Source: Ramlibacter sp. (GTDB lineage: Bacteria > Pseudomonadota > Gammaproteobacteria > Burkholderiales > Burkholderiaceae_C). From it: a stretch of DNA of 58,750 nucleotides. The translations under genes and the position numbers were made by a program. This document shows positions 36,531-47,442 of this stretch, one piece after another. Under the pieces are notes generated by a model, which searched no databases, had not been told where the DNA came from, and worked only from the letters and a program-made list of their open reading frames with translations. The first letter of the stretch is position 1; each line of letters starts with the position of its first letter. The stretch is from contig JAQGNJ010000027.1 of the NCBI GenBank assembly GCA_028291885.1, positions 1 to 58,750 of the forward strand, read 5' to 3'.

Positions 36531-37438
36531 GCCTGCGTCGGCGGCTCGCCAATGCTGGACAGCAGCCACTCGCGAAAGCAGATCAGCGGCTGCAGCCGGC
36601 TGCGCGCCTCCGGATAGCAAAGCCAGTAGCCGAGGTCGCTGCGGTAGCCGCCGTCGCGCAGCGGCTCGCGCACCAGGCCGGCGGCGATTTCGTCCTGCAC
36701 CAGGCAGCGCGGCACCAGCGCCAGCCCCATGCCGGCGACGACGGCCCGGATCAGCGTCTGGAACTGGTCGAATTGCGGGCCAGCCGGCAGGCCGGAGGCG
36801 GCGACGCCGTGGATTTCGCCCCAGCGCAGCCAGGCCTCCGGCACGGTCACGTGGCGCAGCAGCGCGTAGCGCCGCACGTCGGCCGGTGCGGCGATCGACC
36901 AGTCGGCCACCCGGCTGCGCGGCGCGATCAGCGCCACGTCGTTGCCCGCCAGATAGTGCGAGCGCGCCGCCGGCCAGTGGCCATCGCCGAACAGGATCGA
37001 GCAATCCAGCTCCGGCCGGCCGAAGTCGTAGCCCTGCACATACGGAACGAAGTGGAGGCTGACCTCGGGATGCTGCTGCTGGAACCGCGGCAGGCGCGGG
37101 ATCAGCCATTTGGCGGCGAAGGTGGGCAGGCTCGACAGGCGCAGCGAGCCGACGCCGTCGTCGCTCGCCACCAGCTCCAGCGTTGCCTTCTCGAGCTGGG
37201 CCAGCACGGCCCTGACCGCATCCTCGTAGCGCTCGCCGGCGGGAGTCAGGACCAGGCGGTTGCGGGCCCGCTCGAACAGCGGCACGCCGACCCAGTCCTC
37301 CAGGTCCCGGACCTGCTTGCTGACCGCGCTCTGCGTCAGCTGCAGCGCTTCGGCAGCCCGCGAGACACCGCCGAAGCGCCTGACCGTCGAAAACGCGCGC
37401 AGCAGATGCAGGGGCGGGCTGAAGCGGCGCAGTGACAT
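36506..37438 (-). CDS. LysR family transcriptional regulator (GcvA-like)
   Basis: A 310-residue LTTR. The N-terminal HTH ('FGGVSRAAEALQLTQSAVSK' then 'QVRDLEDWVGVPLFERARN') is complete, and the effector domain begins about residue 90 ('GSLRLSSLPTFAAKWLIPRL'), the GcvA-type pattern. It is transcribed divergently from the Bug receptor gene at 37552 across about 110 bp, the usual arrangement for an LTTR and its target. ATG 37438 is supported by homology. Confidence 0.88.
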   Translation of the reverse strand: MSLRRFSPPLHLLRAFSTVRRFGGVSRAAEALQLTQSAVSKQVRDLEDWVGVPLFERARNRLVLTPAGERYEDAVRAVLAQLEKATLELVASDDGVGSLRLSSLPTFAAKWLIPRLPRFQQQHPEVSLHFVPYVQGYDFGRPELDCSILFGDGHWPAARSHYLAGNDVALIAPRSRVADWSIAAPADVRRYALLRHVTVPEAWLRWGEIHGVAASGLPAGPQFDQFQTLIRAVVAGMGLALVPRCLVQDEIAAGLVREPLRDGGYRSDLGYWLCYPEARSRLQPLICFREWLLSSIGEPPTQAQVAVPPA

Positions 37439-37551
37439 GGTTGGCTCGACTTTAATTATTCCAAACTGGAATGCTATCAGGCACATCGCTTGCTTGCCAG
37501 GAGGCACAATCCTTTCTTCAACCCAGTTCGTTTTCATTGGTCGACAAACTC

Positions 37552-38517
37552 ATGCACCGCAGACAACTCCTTGCTTCGCTCGCCGCCTTATCTGTCGCTC
37601 CTGGAATGTCCTTCGCGCAGGACAACAAGGTCATCCAGCTGGTCGTCCCCTTCCCGCCGGGGGGCGCCACCGACATCACCGCCCGCGCCCTGCAGGAGGT
37701 TCTGCCGCGCCTGCTCAAGCAACCGGTCGTCCTCGTGAACCGCGGCGGCGCCGGCGGCTCGATCGGCATGGCCGAAGTCGCGCGGGCGGCGCCGGACGGC
37801 TTGACCTTCGGCGTCGCCACGCTGTCCACCCATGGCGTGAATCCGGCCGTGTACGCCAAGCTGCCCTACGACCCCGTCAAGGACTTCGTGGGCGTGACCG
37901 AAATCGTGAAGGCGCCCGGCGTCCTCGCGGTGAACCCGAAGGTGCTGCCGGTCAAGGATTTCGCCGACCTGGTCCGCTTCCTCAAGGCCAATCCCGGCAA
38001 GGTGTCCTATGCCACGCCGGGCAACGGCACCATCGGCCACATGTGGGGCGAGCTGTTCAAGAGCAGCACCGGCACCTCGATGGTGCACATTCCCTACCGC
38101 GGCGCAGGCCCGGCGATCAACGACGTGCTGGCGGGCCAGGTTGCCGTGTACTTCGACCAGGTCGCCGCCTCGCTGCCCCACATCAAGGCCGGCAAGCTCA
38201 AGGCCCTGGCCGTCTCGTGGCCCACCCGCCTGGACGTCCTGCCCGATGTTCCGACCTACGCGCAGATGGGCTACCCGATCAACAACGATCCGTCCTGGTT
38301 CGGCCTGGTGGCGCCGGCCGGCACGCCGCAAGCGTTGGTGGACCGCATGCAGCAGGCAGTGGCCCAGGCCCTGCAGGAACCCGCCGTGCGCGACCGCCTC
38401 GCAGGCCAGGGCCTGTACCCCTCGGGCTCGGCTCCGCAGGCCTTCTCCGCCCAGATCGTGCGCGAGATCAAGAAGATGAAGGACGTCGCCGCCTACGCGA
38501 AGGTCCGCCTGGAGTGA
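37552..38517 (+). CDS. Bug-type (TctC) tripartite tricarboxylate transporter receptor
   Basis: Periplasmic binding protein of 321 residues. A signal peptide ('RRQLLASLAALSVAPGMSFA') precedes 'IQLVVPFPPGGATDITARAL', the Bug hallmark, then 'NRGGAGGSIGMAEVARAAPDG' and 'MVHIPYRGAGPAINDVLAGQ'. No TctA or TctB membrane partners are in the window, so it is an orphan receptor, common in Comamonadaceae. Divergent from a LysR gene and followed by an amidohydrolase and a TctDE-like two-component pair. The ligand may be a carboxylate, but is not deducible. Confidence 0.9.
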   Translation: MHRRQLLASLAALSVAPGMSFAQDNKVIQLVVPFPPGGATDITARALQEVLPRLLKQPVVLVNRGGAGGSIGMAEVARAAPDGLTFGVATLSTHGVNPAVYAKLPYDPVKDFVGVTEIVKAPGVLAVNPKVLPVKDFADLVRFLKANPGKVSYATPGNGTIGHMWGELFKSSTGTSMVHIPYRGAGPAINDVLAGQVAVYFDQVAASLPHIKAGKLKALAVSWPTRLDVLPDVPTYAQMGYPINNDPSWFGLVAPAGTPQALVDRMQQAVAQALQEPAVRDRLAGQGLYPSGSAPQAFSAQIVREIKKMKDVAAYAKVRLE

Positions 38518-38525
38518 GCGCCGCC

Positions 38526-39362
38526 ATGTTGACTTCCCTGCCGGGCAGCACGCCGCTGGTGCTCGACTCCCCGCACAGCGGCACCTCGTATCCGGCGGAC
38601 TTCGGCTCGGCCTGCGACCTGGCGACGCTGCGCCGCGCGGAAGACACGCATGTGGAAAAGATCTACGCCTTCGCGCCGGCCATGGGCGTGGCGTGGATCG
38701 AAGCCCACTTTCCGCGCAGCTACCTGGACGCCAACCGCGACACGACCGAACTCGACACGACGCTGCTCGATGGCGAATGGACCGGGCCGCTGGCCACCGA
38801 CCCGCGCGTGCTCTCCAAGGTGCGCCTGGGCAAGGGCCTGATCTGGAAGTTCACCGACGAAGGGCTGCCGATCTACCAGCGCAAGCTGACGGTGGCGCAG
38901 GTGCAGGGGCGGATCGATCGCTGCTGGACACCGTATCACGCGGCCGTCCGGCAAGCGATCGAGGCGGCGCACGCGCGCCACGGCTACAGCATCCACATCA
39001 ACTGCCACTCCATGCCGGCGGTCGCGGGCAGCCACGCCACGGAATTCCCGGGGCTGGCGCATGCCGATTTCGTGGTCGGCGACCGCGACGGCAGCACGGC
39101 CTCGCCCGCGCTGTCAAAGCTGATCGTCGAACACCTGCGCGGGTGCGGCTTCAGCGCGGACTACAACCACCCGTACAAGGGCGTGGAGCTGGTGCGGCGC
39201 TATGGCGCGCCGGCCCGGCATCGCCACAGCATCCAGGTGGAGATCAACCGCAAGCTGTACATGGACGAACAGACGCTGGAGATCGACCCGCCCGGCATGG
39301 CCCGCCTGCAACAGGCGCTCAAGACGCTGATCGAGCGCCTGCTGGCCGTCGATCCGCGTTGA
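38526..39362 (+). CDS. N-formylglutamate amidohydrolase family protein
   Basis: A 278-residue zinc hydrolase of the FGase family, which releases formate from N-formylglutamate at the end of one histidine-degradation route. 'LVLDSPHSGTSYPADFG' starts the domain; 'EAHFPRSYLDANRDTTELD', 'INCHSMPAVAG' and 'DYNHPYKGVELVRRYG' with 'HSIQVEINRKLYMDE' carry the conserved His/Asp/Glu residues. Start at ATG 38526; GTG 38514 (overlapping the receptor stop) would add four residues. No other hut genes are near, so a different N-acyl substrate tied to the receptor upstream is possible. Confidence 0.85.
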   Translation: MLTSLPGSTPLVLDSPHSGTSYPADFGSACDLATLRRAEDTHVEKIYAFAPAMGVAWIEAHFPRSYLDANRDTTELDTTLLDGEWTGPLATDPRVLSKVRLGKGLIWKFTDEGLPIYQRKLTVAQVQGRIDRCWTPYHAAVRQAIEAAHARHGYSIHINCHSMPAVAGSHATEFPGLAHADFVVGDRDGSTASPALSKLIVEHLRGCGFSADYNHPYKGVELVRRYGAPARHRHSIQVEINRKLYMDEQTLEIDPPGMARLQQALKTLIERLLAVDPR

Positions 39363-39433
39363 AGCGGCGCGGCGCCGGGGCCCACGCCTAGAATCCCGGG
39401 AAGGTCCGACACAGGGCCCTCCCAGGAGACCCC

Positions 39434-40108
39434 ATGCGTATCCTCATTGCCGAAGACGACCAGGTGCTGGCGGACGGATTGCTGCGCACGCTGCGCGCCT
39501 CGGGCGCGGCCGTCGACCATGTCTCCAGCGGCACCGAAGCGGATGCCGCGCTTCTGACGAACAACGAGTTCGACCTGCTGATCCTCGACCTGGGCCTGCC
39601 GAAGATGCACGGCCTGGAGGTGCTGCGCAAGCTGCGCGGGCGCGGTTCGTCCCTGCCGGTGCTGATCCTCACAGCCGCCGACAGCGTCGAGGAGCGCGTC
39701 AAGGGCCTGGACTACGGCGCCGACGACTACATGGCCAAGCCCTTCAGCCTGCAGGAACTCGAAGCCCGCGTGCGGGCGCTGACGCGACGCGGCATGGGCG
39801 GCACCAGCAGCACCATCAAGCACGGCCCGCTGGTGTACGACCAGGCAGGCCGGGTCGCGACCATCGACGGCCGGATGGTGGAACTGTCGGCGCGCGAACT
39901 CGGCCTGCTCGAGGTGCTGCTGCAGCGCGCCGGCCGTCTCGTCAGCAAGGACCAACTGGTGGAGCGGCTGTGCGAGTGGGGCGAGGAAGTGAGCAACAAC
40001 GCGATCGAGGTCTACATCCACCGCCTGCGCAAGAAGATCGAGAAGGGGCCGATCCGCATCGCCACCGTTCGCGGGCTCGGCTACTGCCTGGAAAAAATCC
40101 CGGCGTGA
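39434..40108 (+). CDS. OmpR-family response regulator (TctD/QseB-like)
   Basis: A 224-residue DNA-binding response regulator. The receiver domain (1-115) has the acidic pocket 'IAEDDQ', phospho-acceptor Asp52 in 'LLILDLGLP', Thr in 'ILTAADS' and Lys in 'YMAKPFS'. The winged-helix output domain (about 130-222) has 'LSARELGLLEVLLQRAGRLV' and 'NNAIEVYIHRLRKKIE'. Its TGA overlaps the GTG start of the sensor kinase. The TctD/TctE type often controls tricarboxylate uptake, consistent with the Bug receptor 1 kb upstream. Confidence 0.92.
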   Translation: MRILIAEDDQVLADGLLRTLRASGAAVDHVSSGTEADAALLTNNEFDLLILDLGLPKMHGLEVLRKLRGRGSSLPVLILTAADSVEERVKGLDYGADDYMAKPFSLQELEARVRALTRRGMGGTSSTIKHGPLVYDQAGRVATIDGRMVELSARELGLLEVLLQRAGRLVSKDQLVERLCEWGEEVSNNAIEVYIHRLRKKIEKGPIRIATVRGLGYCLEKIPA

Positions 40109-41571
40109 AAATCTTCCAGCGCGAGCAGCGGTCGCTGTTCGGCGAGATCCTCGACTGGATGCTGACACCGCTGCTGCTGCTGTGGCCGGTCAGCCTGGCG
40201 CTGACCTGGCTGGTGGCGCAGAGCATCGCCGGCAAGCCGTTCGACCGCGCCCTGGAATACAACGTCCAGGCGCTGGCGCAGCTGGTGACGGTGCAGAACC
40301 AGCGGGCCGTCTTCAACCTGCCGCAGCCGGCGCGCGAGCTGCTGCGCGCCGACGATTCGGACCTCGTCTACTACCAGGTGCTCGGCGTGCGGGGCGAGGT
40401 GCTCAGCGGCGAAAAGGATTTTCCCGGCCCGCACGAGGAAGAGCGGCCGGTGCTCGGCGAGGTGCGGCTGCGCGACGACGAGATGCGCGGCCTGGACGTG
40501 CGCATCGCCTACACCTGGGTCAAGGTCGACCTGCCGGACTCCCTGCCGGCGCTGGTGCAGGTCGCCGAGACCCGCGAAAAGCGCTCCGTCCTCGCGACCG
40601 AGATCATCAAGGGCGTGATGCTGCCGCAGTTCGTCATCCTGCCGCTCGCGGTGCTGCTCGTGTGGCTGGCCCTGGTGCGCGGCATCAAGCCGCTGTCGCA
40701 GCTGGAAGAACGCATCCGCCAGCGCAAGCCCGACGACCTGAGCCCGCTCGACGACAAGGCCGTGCCGCTGGAGGTGGCGCCGCTGGTGTCGTCGATCAAC
40801 GACCTGCTGACGCGGCTGAAGGTCTCGATCGCGACGCAAAAGCGCTTCCTGGCCGACGCGGCGCACCAGCTCAAGACGCCGTTGGCGGGCCTGAGGATGC
40901 AGGCCGACCTGGCGCAGCGCGAAGCGTTCAACGCCGACGAGCTCAAGCAGTCGCTCAAGCAGATCGGCCGGTCCAGCATCCGTGCGACGCACACGGTGAA
41001 CCAGCTGCTGGCGCTGGCGCGGGCCGAGAGCAGCGGCCAGCAGACGATGGCGCGCCAGCCCTGCGACCTGGCGCAGCTGACGATGGAAGTGGTGCAGGAC
41101 TCGGTGCCGCGGACCATGGACAAGCGCTTCGACCTGGGCTACGACGGCGCCCAGCCGGGCGCGACCGGCGTCACGCTGCCGGGCAATCCGACGCTGCTCA
41201 AGGAAATGATCCGCAACCTGGTCGACAACGCGATCAACTACACGCCGTCCAGCGCCGACCGTCCGGGCGTGATCACGGCGCGCGTGCTGGCCGATCCATT
41301 CGGTCACGTGCTGGTGCTGCAGGTGGAGGACTCGGGGCCGGGCATCCCGCTGGCGGAACGCGAGCTGGTGTTCCAGCCGTTCTATCGGGCGCTCGGCACC
41401 AACGTCGACGGCTCGGGCCTGGGCTTGCCGATCGTGCTGGAGATCGCGCGCCAGCACAACGCCACCATCACCCTCGACGACGCGCACCCGGGCCAGACCC
41501 CGCCCGGAACGCGGGTCACGGTCCGCTTCGTCGCCGGCGACCAGCCGGCCGCCGCTCAGGCCGGCTTGTAG
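40105..41571 (+). CDS. Sensor histidine kinase (TctE/QseC-like)
   Basis: A 488-residue membrane kinase starting at GTG (GTGA overlap with the regulator). TM1 about 20-40, a periplasmic sensor of about 125 residues, TM2 about 170-190, then HAMP-like linker 'LEERIRQRKPDDLSPLDD'. The H-box 'RFLADAAHQLKTPLAGLRM' has the phospho-His about residue 253; N-box 'MIRNLVDNAINYTP', G1 'VEDSGPGIP' and G2 'GSGLGLPIVLEIA' are intact. It forms a pair with the preceding regulator. It converges on a GST gene with a 16-nt overlap. Confidence 0.92.
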   Translation: MKIFQREQRSLFGEILDWMLTPLLLLWPVSLALTWLVAQSIAGKPFDRALEYNVQALAQLVTVQNQRAVFNLPQPARELLRADDSDLVYYQVLGVRGEVLSGEKDFPGPHEEERPVLGEVRLRDDEMRGLDVRIAYTWVKVDLPDSLPALVQVAETREKRSVLATEIIKGVMLPQFVILPLAVLLVWLALVRGIKPLSQLEERIRQRKPDDLSPLDDKAVPLEVAPLVSSINDLLTRLKVSIATQKRFLADAAHQLKTPLAGLRMQADLAQREAFNADELKQSLKQIGRSSIRATHTVNQLLALARAESSGQQTMARQPCDLAQLTMEVVQDSVPRTMDKRFDLGYDGAQPGATGVTLPGNPTLLKEMIRNLVDNAINYTPSSADRPGVITARVLADPFGHVLVLQVEDSGPGIPLAERELVFQPFYRALGTNVDGSGLGLPIVLEIARQHNATITLDDAHPGQTPPGTRVTVRFVAGDQPAAAQAGL

Positions 41572-42209
41572 AGATTGAGCTGCAGCCGCTCGCGCTCGAT
41601 GGCGCGGGCCACCGGCGGCAGCGCGGCGATGCGCTGGACGAAGGCCCAGGTCGCGGGAAACGCGGTCGGGTCGATGCCGGCGATGCCGCCCCAGCGCGAG
41701 AGCGTGATGGTGTAGGCGTCGAGCGGGCCGAACTTGTCGCCGGCCAGGTAGGGCTTGCCGGCGGCCTGGGCCTTTTCGACCACGGCATCGAGCTCGCCCA
41801 TGTAGCCGCGGTAGACGTTGGTGTTGAACGCCTTGATCTCGGCCTTGGCGGCGTCGCTCTCGGCGAACTTGTGCGGCAGGAAGATGTGGGTGAAGGTCGT
41901 GTGGACCGCGCTGTTCATCCACGCCAGCGTCTCGAACATCCGGGTGCGGGCCATCGACTCGCCCGGGATGAAGCCCAGCTGCGGGAAACGGTCGTTCAGG
42001 TAGTTGACGATGGCCGGGATCTGCGTGATCACCTGGTCGCCGTCCACCAGCACCGGCACCTGGCTGCGCGGGTTGATCGCCTTGTACTCGGGGCTGTAGT
42101 TCTCGCCCTTGTGCAGCTTGACCATGACCGGCTCGAACGGCTCGCCGATCGTCTCAAGCAGGGTGTGGGGGACGAAGGAACAGGCGCCGGGAGCGAAATA
42201 GAGTTTCAT
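41556..42209 (-). CDS. Glutathione S-transferase family protein
   Basis: A 217-residue cytosolic GST. 'MKLYFAPGACSFVPHTLLE' carries the beta-class style Ser/Cys region, 'NPRSQVPVLVDGDQVITQIP' the cis-Pro and glutathione contacts, and 'KPYLAGDKFGPLDAYTITL' the C-terminal domain motif with the N-capping Asp. It may start a minus-strand run with the SPOR and birA genes lying upstream of it. Substrate unknown. Confidence 0.88.
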   Translation of the reverse strand: MKLYFAPGACSFVPHTLLETIGEPFEPVMVKLHKGENYSPEYKAINPRSQVPVLVDGDQVITQIPAIVNYLNDRFPQLGFIPGESMARTRMFETLAWMNSAVHTTFTHIFLPHKFAESDAAKAEIKAFNTNVYRGYMGELDAVVEKAQAAGKPYLAGDKFGPLDAYTITLSRWGGIAGIDPTAFPATWAFVQRIAALPPVARAIERERLQLNLYKPA

Positions 42210-42227
42210 GCGATGTCTCCTGAAAAA

Positions 42228-42881
42228 TCAGCGGCAGGTGCGCAGGGGCTTGCCGGCCAGCGCGATCCTGAGTTCGTCGATGCGGGGCCGCAGCGCGTCG
42301 TCGACGGCGGGAAAGCGCAGGAGCTGGCCGCGCACCTCGGGCCGCTCCACGACGACGCGCGCCGTGCGCACCCCGCGCTCGGACAGCACGGCCAGGTGCT
42401 CGTTGGCCTGCTCCTCGGTCGGAAAGCCGCCCAGCGACAAGCCCAGTTCCAGCGCCGGGTTCACCAGCGCCTGGAACGAAACGCCGAGGTAACGCAGCTC
42501 GGCCTTTTTCTTGTTGACCGCTTCGACCGTCGGGTACTTGCCCATGTAGACGATCCAGCGGGCGGCCTCGACGGTCGGCTCCAGGGCCCAGGAGCCGGCC
42601 GGCCACGCGGCCAGGCTGGCCCGCAAGGGCCCGACCTGCGCCTCCTCGAGCGGTCCGGCGAGCAGGCATTCCGCCGGCTTGGGCGCGGCGGCCGCGGCCT
42701 CGAGCCGCCGCACTTCGTCCGGCAGCAGCACGCGGACCGCTTCGGGCCGGATCTGCTGGGCCAGCCGCTGGGGTTCGGACTGCTGCAGGGGCGCGACGCC
42801 CCAGGCGGAAAGCAGCCCCTGGGCCCAGGCGAAGTAGGCGCCGTTGGCGAGCAGCAGCACGAGGACGATCAGTCGCAGCAT
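42228..42881 (-). CDS. SPOR-domain membrane protein
   Basis: A 217-residue protein with one N-terminal TM helix ('LIVLVLLLANGAYFAWAQG') and a periplasmic region. Residues about 105-185 ('RWIVYMGKYPTVEAVNKKKA' to 'GLSLGGFPTEEQANEHLAVL') fit an SPOR peptidoglycan-binding domain, which recognises denuded glycan at division sites. The position after birA is usual in Comamonadaceae. It follows birA by 12 nt and should be co-transcribed with it. Confidence 0.75.
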   Translation of the reverse strand: MLRLIVLVLLLANGAYFAWAQGLLSAWGVAPLQQSEPQRLAQQIRPEAVRVLLPDEVRRLEAAAAAPKPAECLLAGPLEEAQVGPLRASLAAWPAGSWALEPTVEAARWIVYMGKYPTVEAVNKKKAELRYLGVSFQALVNPALELGLSLGGFPTEEQANEHLAVLSERGVRTARVVVERPEVRGQLLRFPAVDDALRPRIDELRIALAGKPLRTCR

Positions 42882-42893
42882 TGTTGGGGAAGG

Positions 42894-43655
42894 TCAGGCA
42901 GCCGGGCGGACGCTCACTTCGGAGCTGGTGACCGCCTGCATGCCGAGCGCAGTATGCACCAGCAGGGCGCCGCTTTCGCTGGCGCCGTGGGCAGTCCCGG
43001 TCGTGCCGTCGGTGAGCGCCACGGCCCGGTCGCGCAGCGCATCGCGGACGTTGAAACGGGCCTGGAACGGGGCGAAGCCGAAGGTCTGGAAGGCCTGCAG
43101 CGTCTGCACCAGCGGCGCGGCGATCTGCAGCAGCGCCTGGCCGGCATCGATCTGCGGCAGCACTTCCTGCAGCCAGGCGGGAGCGGTGGAGAGCCCCGAC
43201 GCCGCCGGCGCTGTGACGTTGATGCCGACCCCGACCACGGTGAAGCGGGCGCCGGATTCCGCGTCCGTGGAACTCGCGGTTTCGATCAGGATCCCACCGA
43301 GCTTGCGATCGTCCAGCCAGAGGTCGTTGGGCCATTTGAGCCGGATGCGCGGATGCAGCGCGTCGGCCAGAGCGACGCCGACCGCCAGCGACAGGCCCGA
43401 CCAGTCGGCCGGCGCAAGCACCATCCCCAGCGAAAAGGTGAGCGAGGCGCCCGCTTCGCTTTGCCACTGACGCCCCAGCCGGCCCCGGCCGGCCGTCTGC
43501 CGCTGGGCGACCAGCAGGATCGGCTCGGTCCGGCCGGCTCGGCCCCGCCGCATCAGCTCGGTGTTGGTCGAATCGACCTGCGGCAGGACTTCGACGGTGA
43601 AGCCGGCAAGTGCGGGAGACACGGCCTCCCAGATCGCCTCGGCCGGCCAGTTCAT
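42894..43655 (-). CDS. birA: Biotin-[acetyl-CoA-carboxylase] ligase, monofunctional
   Basis: Attaches biotin to carboxylase carrier domains through biotinyl-AMP. 'VDSTNTELMRRG', the GRGRxG adenylate loop 'QRQTAGRGRLGRQW', 'RLKWPNDLWLDDRKLGGIL' (KWPND) and 'VVGVGINVTAP' are all present. At 253 residues it lacks the N-terminal HTH, so it cannot act as the biotin-operon repressor. The SET gene ends 4 nt upstream of its start, so the two are adjacent in one transcription unit. Confidence 0.93.
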   Translation of the reverse strand: MNWPAEAIWEAVSPALAGFTVEVLPQVDSTNTELMRRGRAGRTEPILLVAQRQTAGRGRLGRQWQSEAGASLTFSLGMVLAPADWSGLSLAVGVALADALHPRIRLKWPNDLWLDDRKLGGILIETASSTDAESGARFTVVGVGINVTAPAASGLSTAPAWLQEVLPQIDAGQALLQIAAPLVQTLQAFQTFGFAPFQARFNVRDALRDRAVALTDGTTGTAHGASESGALLVHTALGMQAVTSSEVSVRPAA

Positions 43656-43659
43656 GCTG

Positions 43660-44136
43660 TTATTTGCGGCGCTTGGGCGCGAGCAGGGTGCCGCGGCAGT
43701 TCGTCGCGCCGCACCAGCAGGGGTATTCGGCCTTGAGCTTGGGCGTGTAGCGCTCGTCGATGATCAGGCCGTAGTCGTAGTTGAGCTCTTCGCCGGCCTT
43801 GATGTTGCGCAGCGCCTTGATGAAGACGCGGCCCTCTTGCTCGTCGGCCTCGCAATTCGGGTCGCAGGAGTGGTTGATCCAGCGCGACGAATTGCCGCCG
43901 TGCTTGGCGTCGATGACCCTTTTTTCGTCGACGTGGAAGTAAAAGGTATGGTTCGGGTCTTTCGGATCGTGCGGATGGCGGCGCTGGGCCTCCTTCCAGG
44001 TGATCACCTCGCCCACGTATTCGATGATGGTTTCGCCTTCGGCAATGTCCTGGACTGCGAAGACTCCCTTGCCGTGGACGCCAGACAGCCGGGTCTGGAT
44101 CCGGCGGCTGGCGCCGGCTACTGCTTTTGCGGGCAT
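43660..44136 (-). CDS. SET-domain protein-lysine methyltransferase
   Basis: A 158-residue protein that is almost entirely a SET plus post-SET domain. 'LSGVHGKGVFAVQDIAEGE' opens the fold; 'NHSCDPNC' (88-95) and 'ELNYDYG' (117-123) form the knot that binds AdoMet and the target lysine; 'CWCGATNCRG' (Cys140, 142, 147) with Cys of NHSC gives the zinc post-SET cluster. All catalytic residues look intact. Family knowledge: SET enzymes methylate lysines on histones and other proteins; bacterial ones can act on histone-like or ribosomal proteins. It is divergent from topB-SWIB across 131 bp. ATG 44136 fits the domain boundary. Confidence 0.88.
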   Translation of the reverse strand: MPAKAVAGASRRIQTRLSGVHGKGVFAVQDIAEGETIIEYVGEVITWKEAQRRHPHDPKDPNHTFYFHVDEKRVIDAKHGGNSSRWINHSCDPNCEADEQEGRVFIKALRNIKAGEELNYDYGLIIDERYTPKLKAEYPCWCGATNCRGTLLAPKRRK

Positions 44137-44158
44137 TAACGAAAACCTGTTAAGTTGA

Positions 44159-44191
44159 ATGTGCACACACGCGCGCGTACACGTACACGCG
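44159..44191. repeat. 33-nt perfectly alternating purine-pyrimidine tract (Z-DNA-prone)
   Basis: From 44159 to 44191 every base alternates purine and pyrimidine without a break, mainly CA/TG and CG steps, including (CG)4 at 44170-44177. Such tracts flip to left-handed Z-DNA under negative supercoiling. It lies between the divergent SET and topoisomerase genes, about 50-80 bp upstream of the predicted topB start site and 23 bp from the SET start codon. Confidence 0.85.
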
Positions 44192-44206
44192 AGAGGAAAG
44201 CCGAGA

Positions 44207-44235
44207 TTGTAAGGAGCCGGACCGACTCCTATATA
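44207..44235 (+). promoter_or_regulatory. Predicted sigma-70 promoter of topB
   Basis: TTGTAA (44207-44212), a 17-bp spacer and TATATA (44230-44235) fit -35/-10 elements in otherwise GC-rich DNA. Transcription would start about 44242, leaving a short leader of about 26 nt before the topB ATG. Confidence 0.6.
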
Positions 44236-44267
44236 AAGCGGCACATTGAAGATTGGCAAACATTGAC

Positions 44268-47209
<2,942 letters not shown>

Positions 47210-47213
<4 letters not shown>

Positions 47214-47439
47214 AGAACCTGACCTTCTACACCACCCCATGTCGCGGGGCCGCATCGTGCGCTGGATGCTGGAGGAAGTGGGCGAACCGTACGACACGGT
47301 CCTGCTCGACTTCGGCACGACGATGAAGGAAGCGGGCTATCTCGCGATTCGCCGACTACGTGGCCCGGCTGCGCGCGCGCCCCGCGGCCCAGCGCGCCAC
47401 CTCGCTCGACGATGCGGCGATGCCGCCCAGGAAGCCTGA
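47210..47439 (+). pseudogene. Glutathione S-transferase remnant (frameshift and internal deletion)
   Basis: Begins 'MKNLTFYTTP', then needs a one-base correction at 'accaccccatgtcg' to continue as 'MSRGRIVRWMLEEVGEPYDT', the start of a GST N-terminal domain. After 'MKEAGYLAI' the middle of the protein is missing: the next recognisable piece, in another frame, is 'FADYVARLRARPAAQRATS', the normal GST C-terminus. About 140 residues are gone. Its ATG overlaps the topB stop, so it was once the next gene in that operon. Confidence 0.8.
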
Positions 47440-47442
47440 AGC

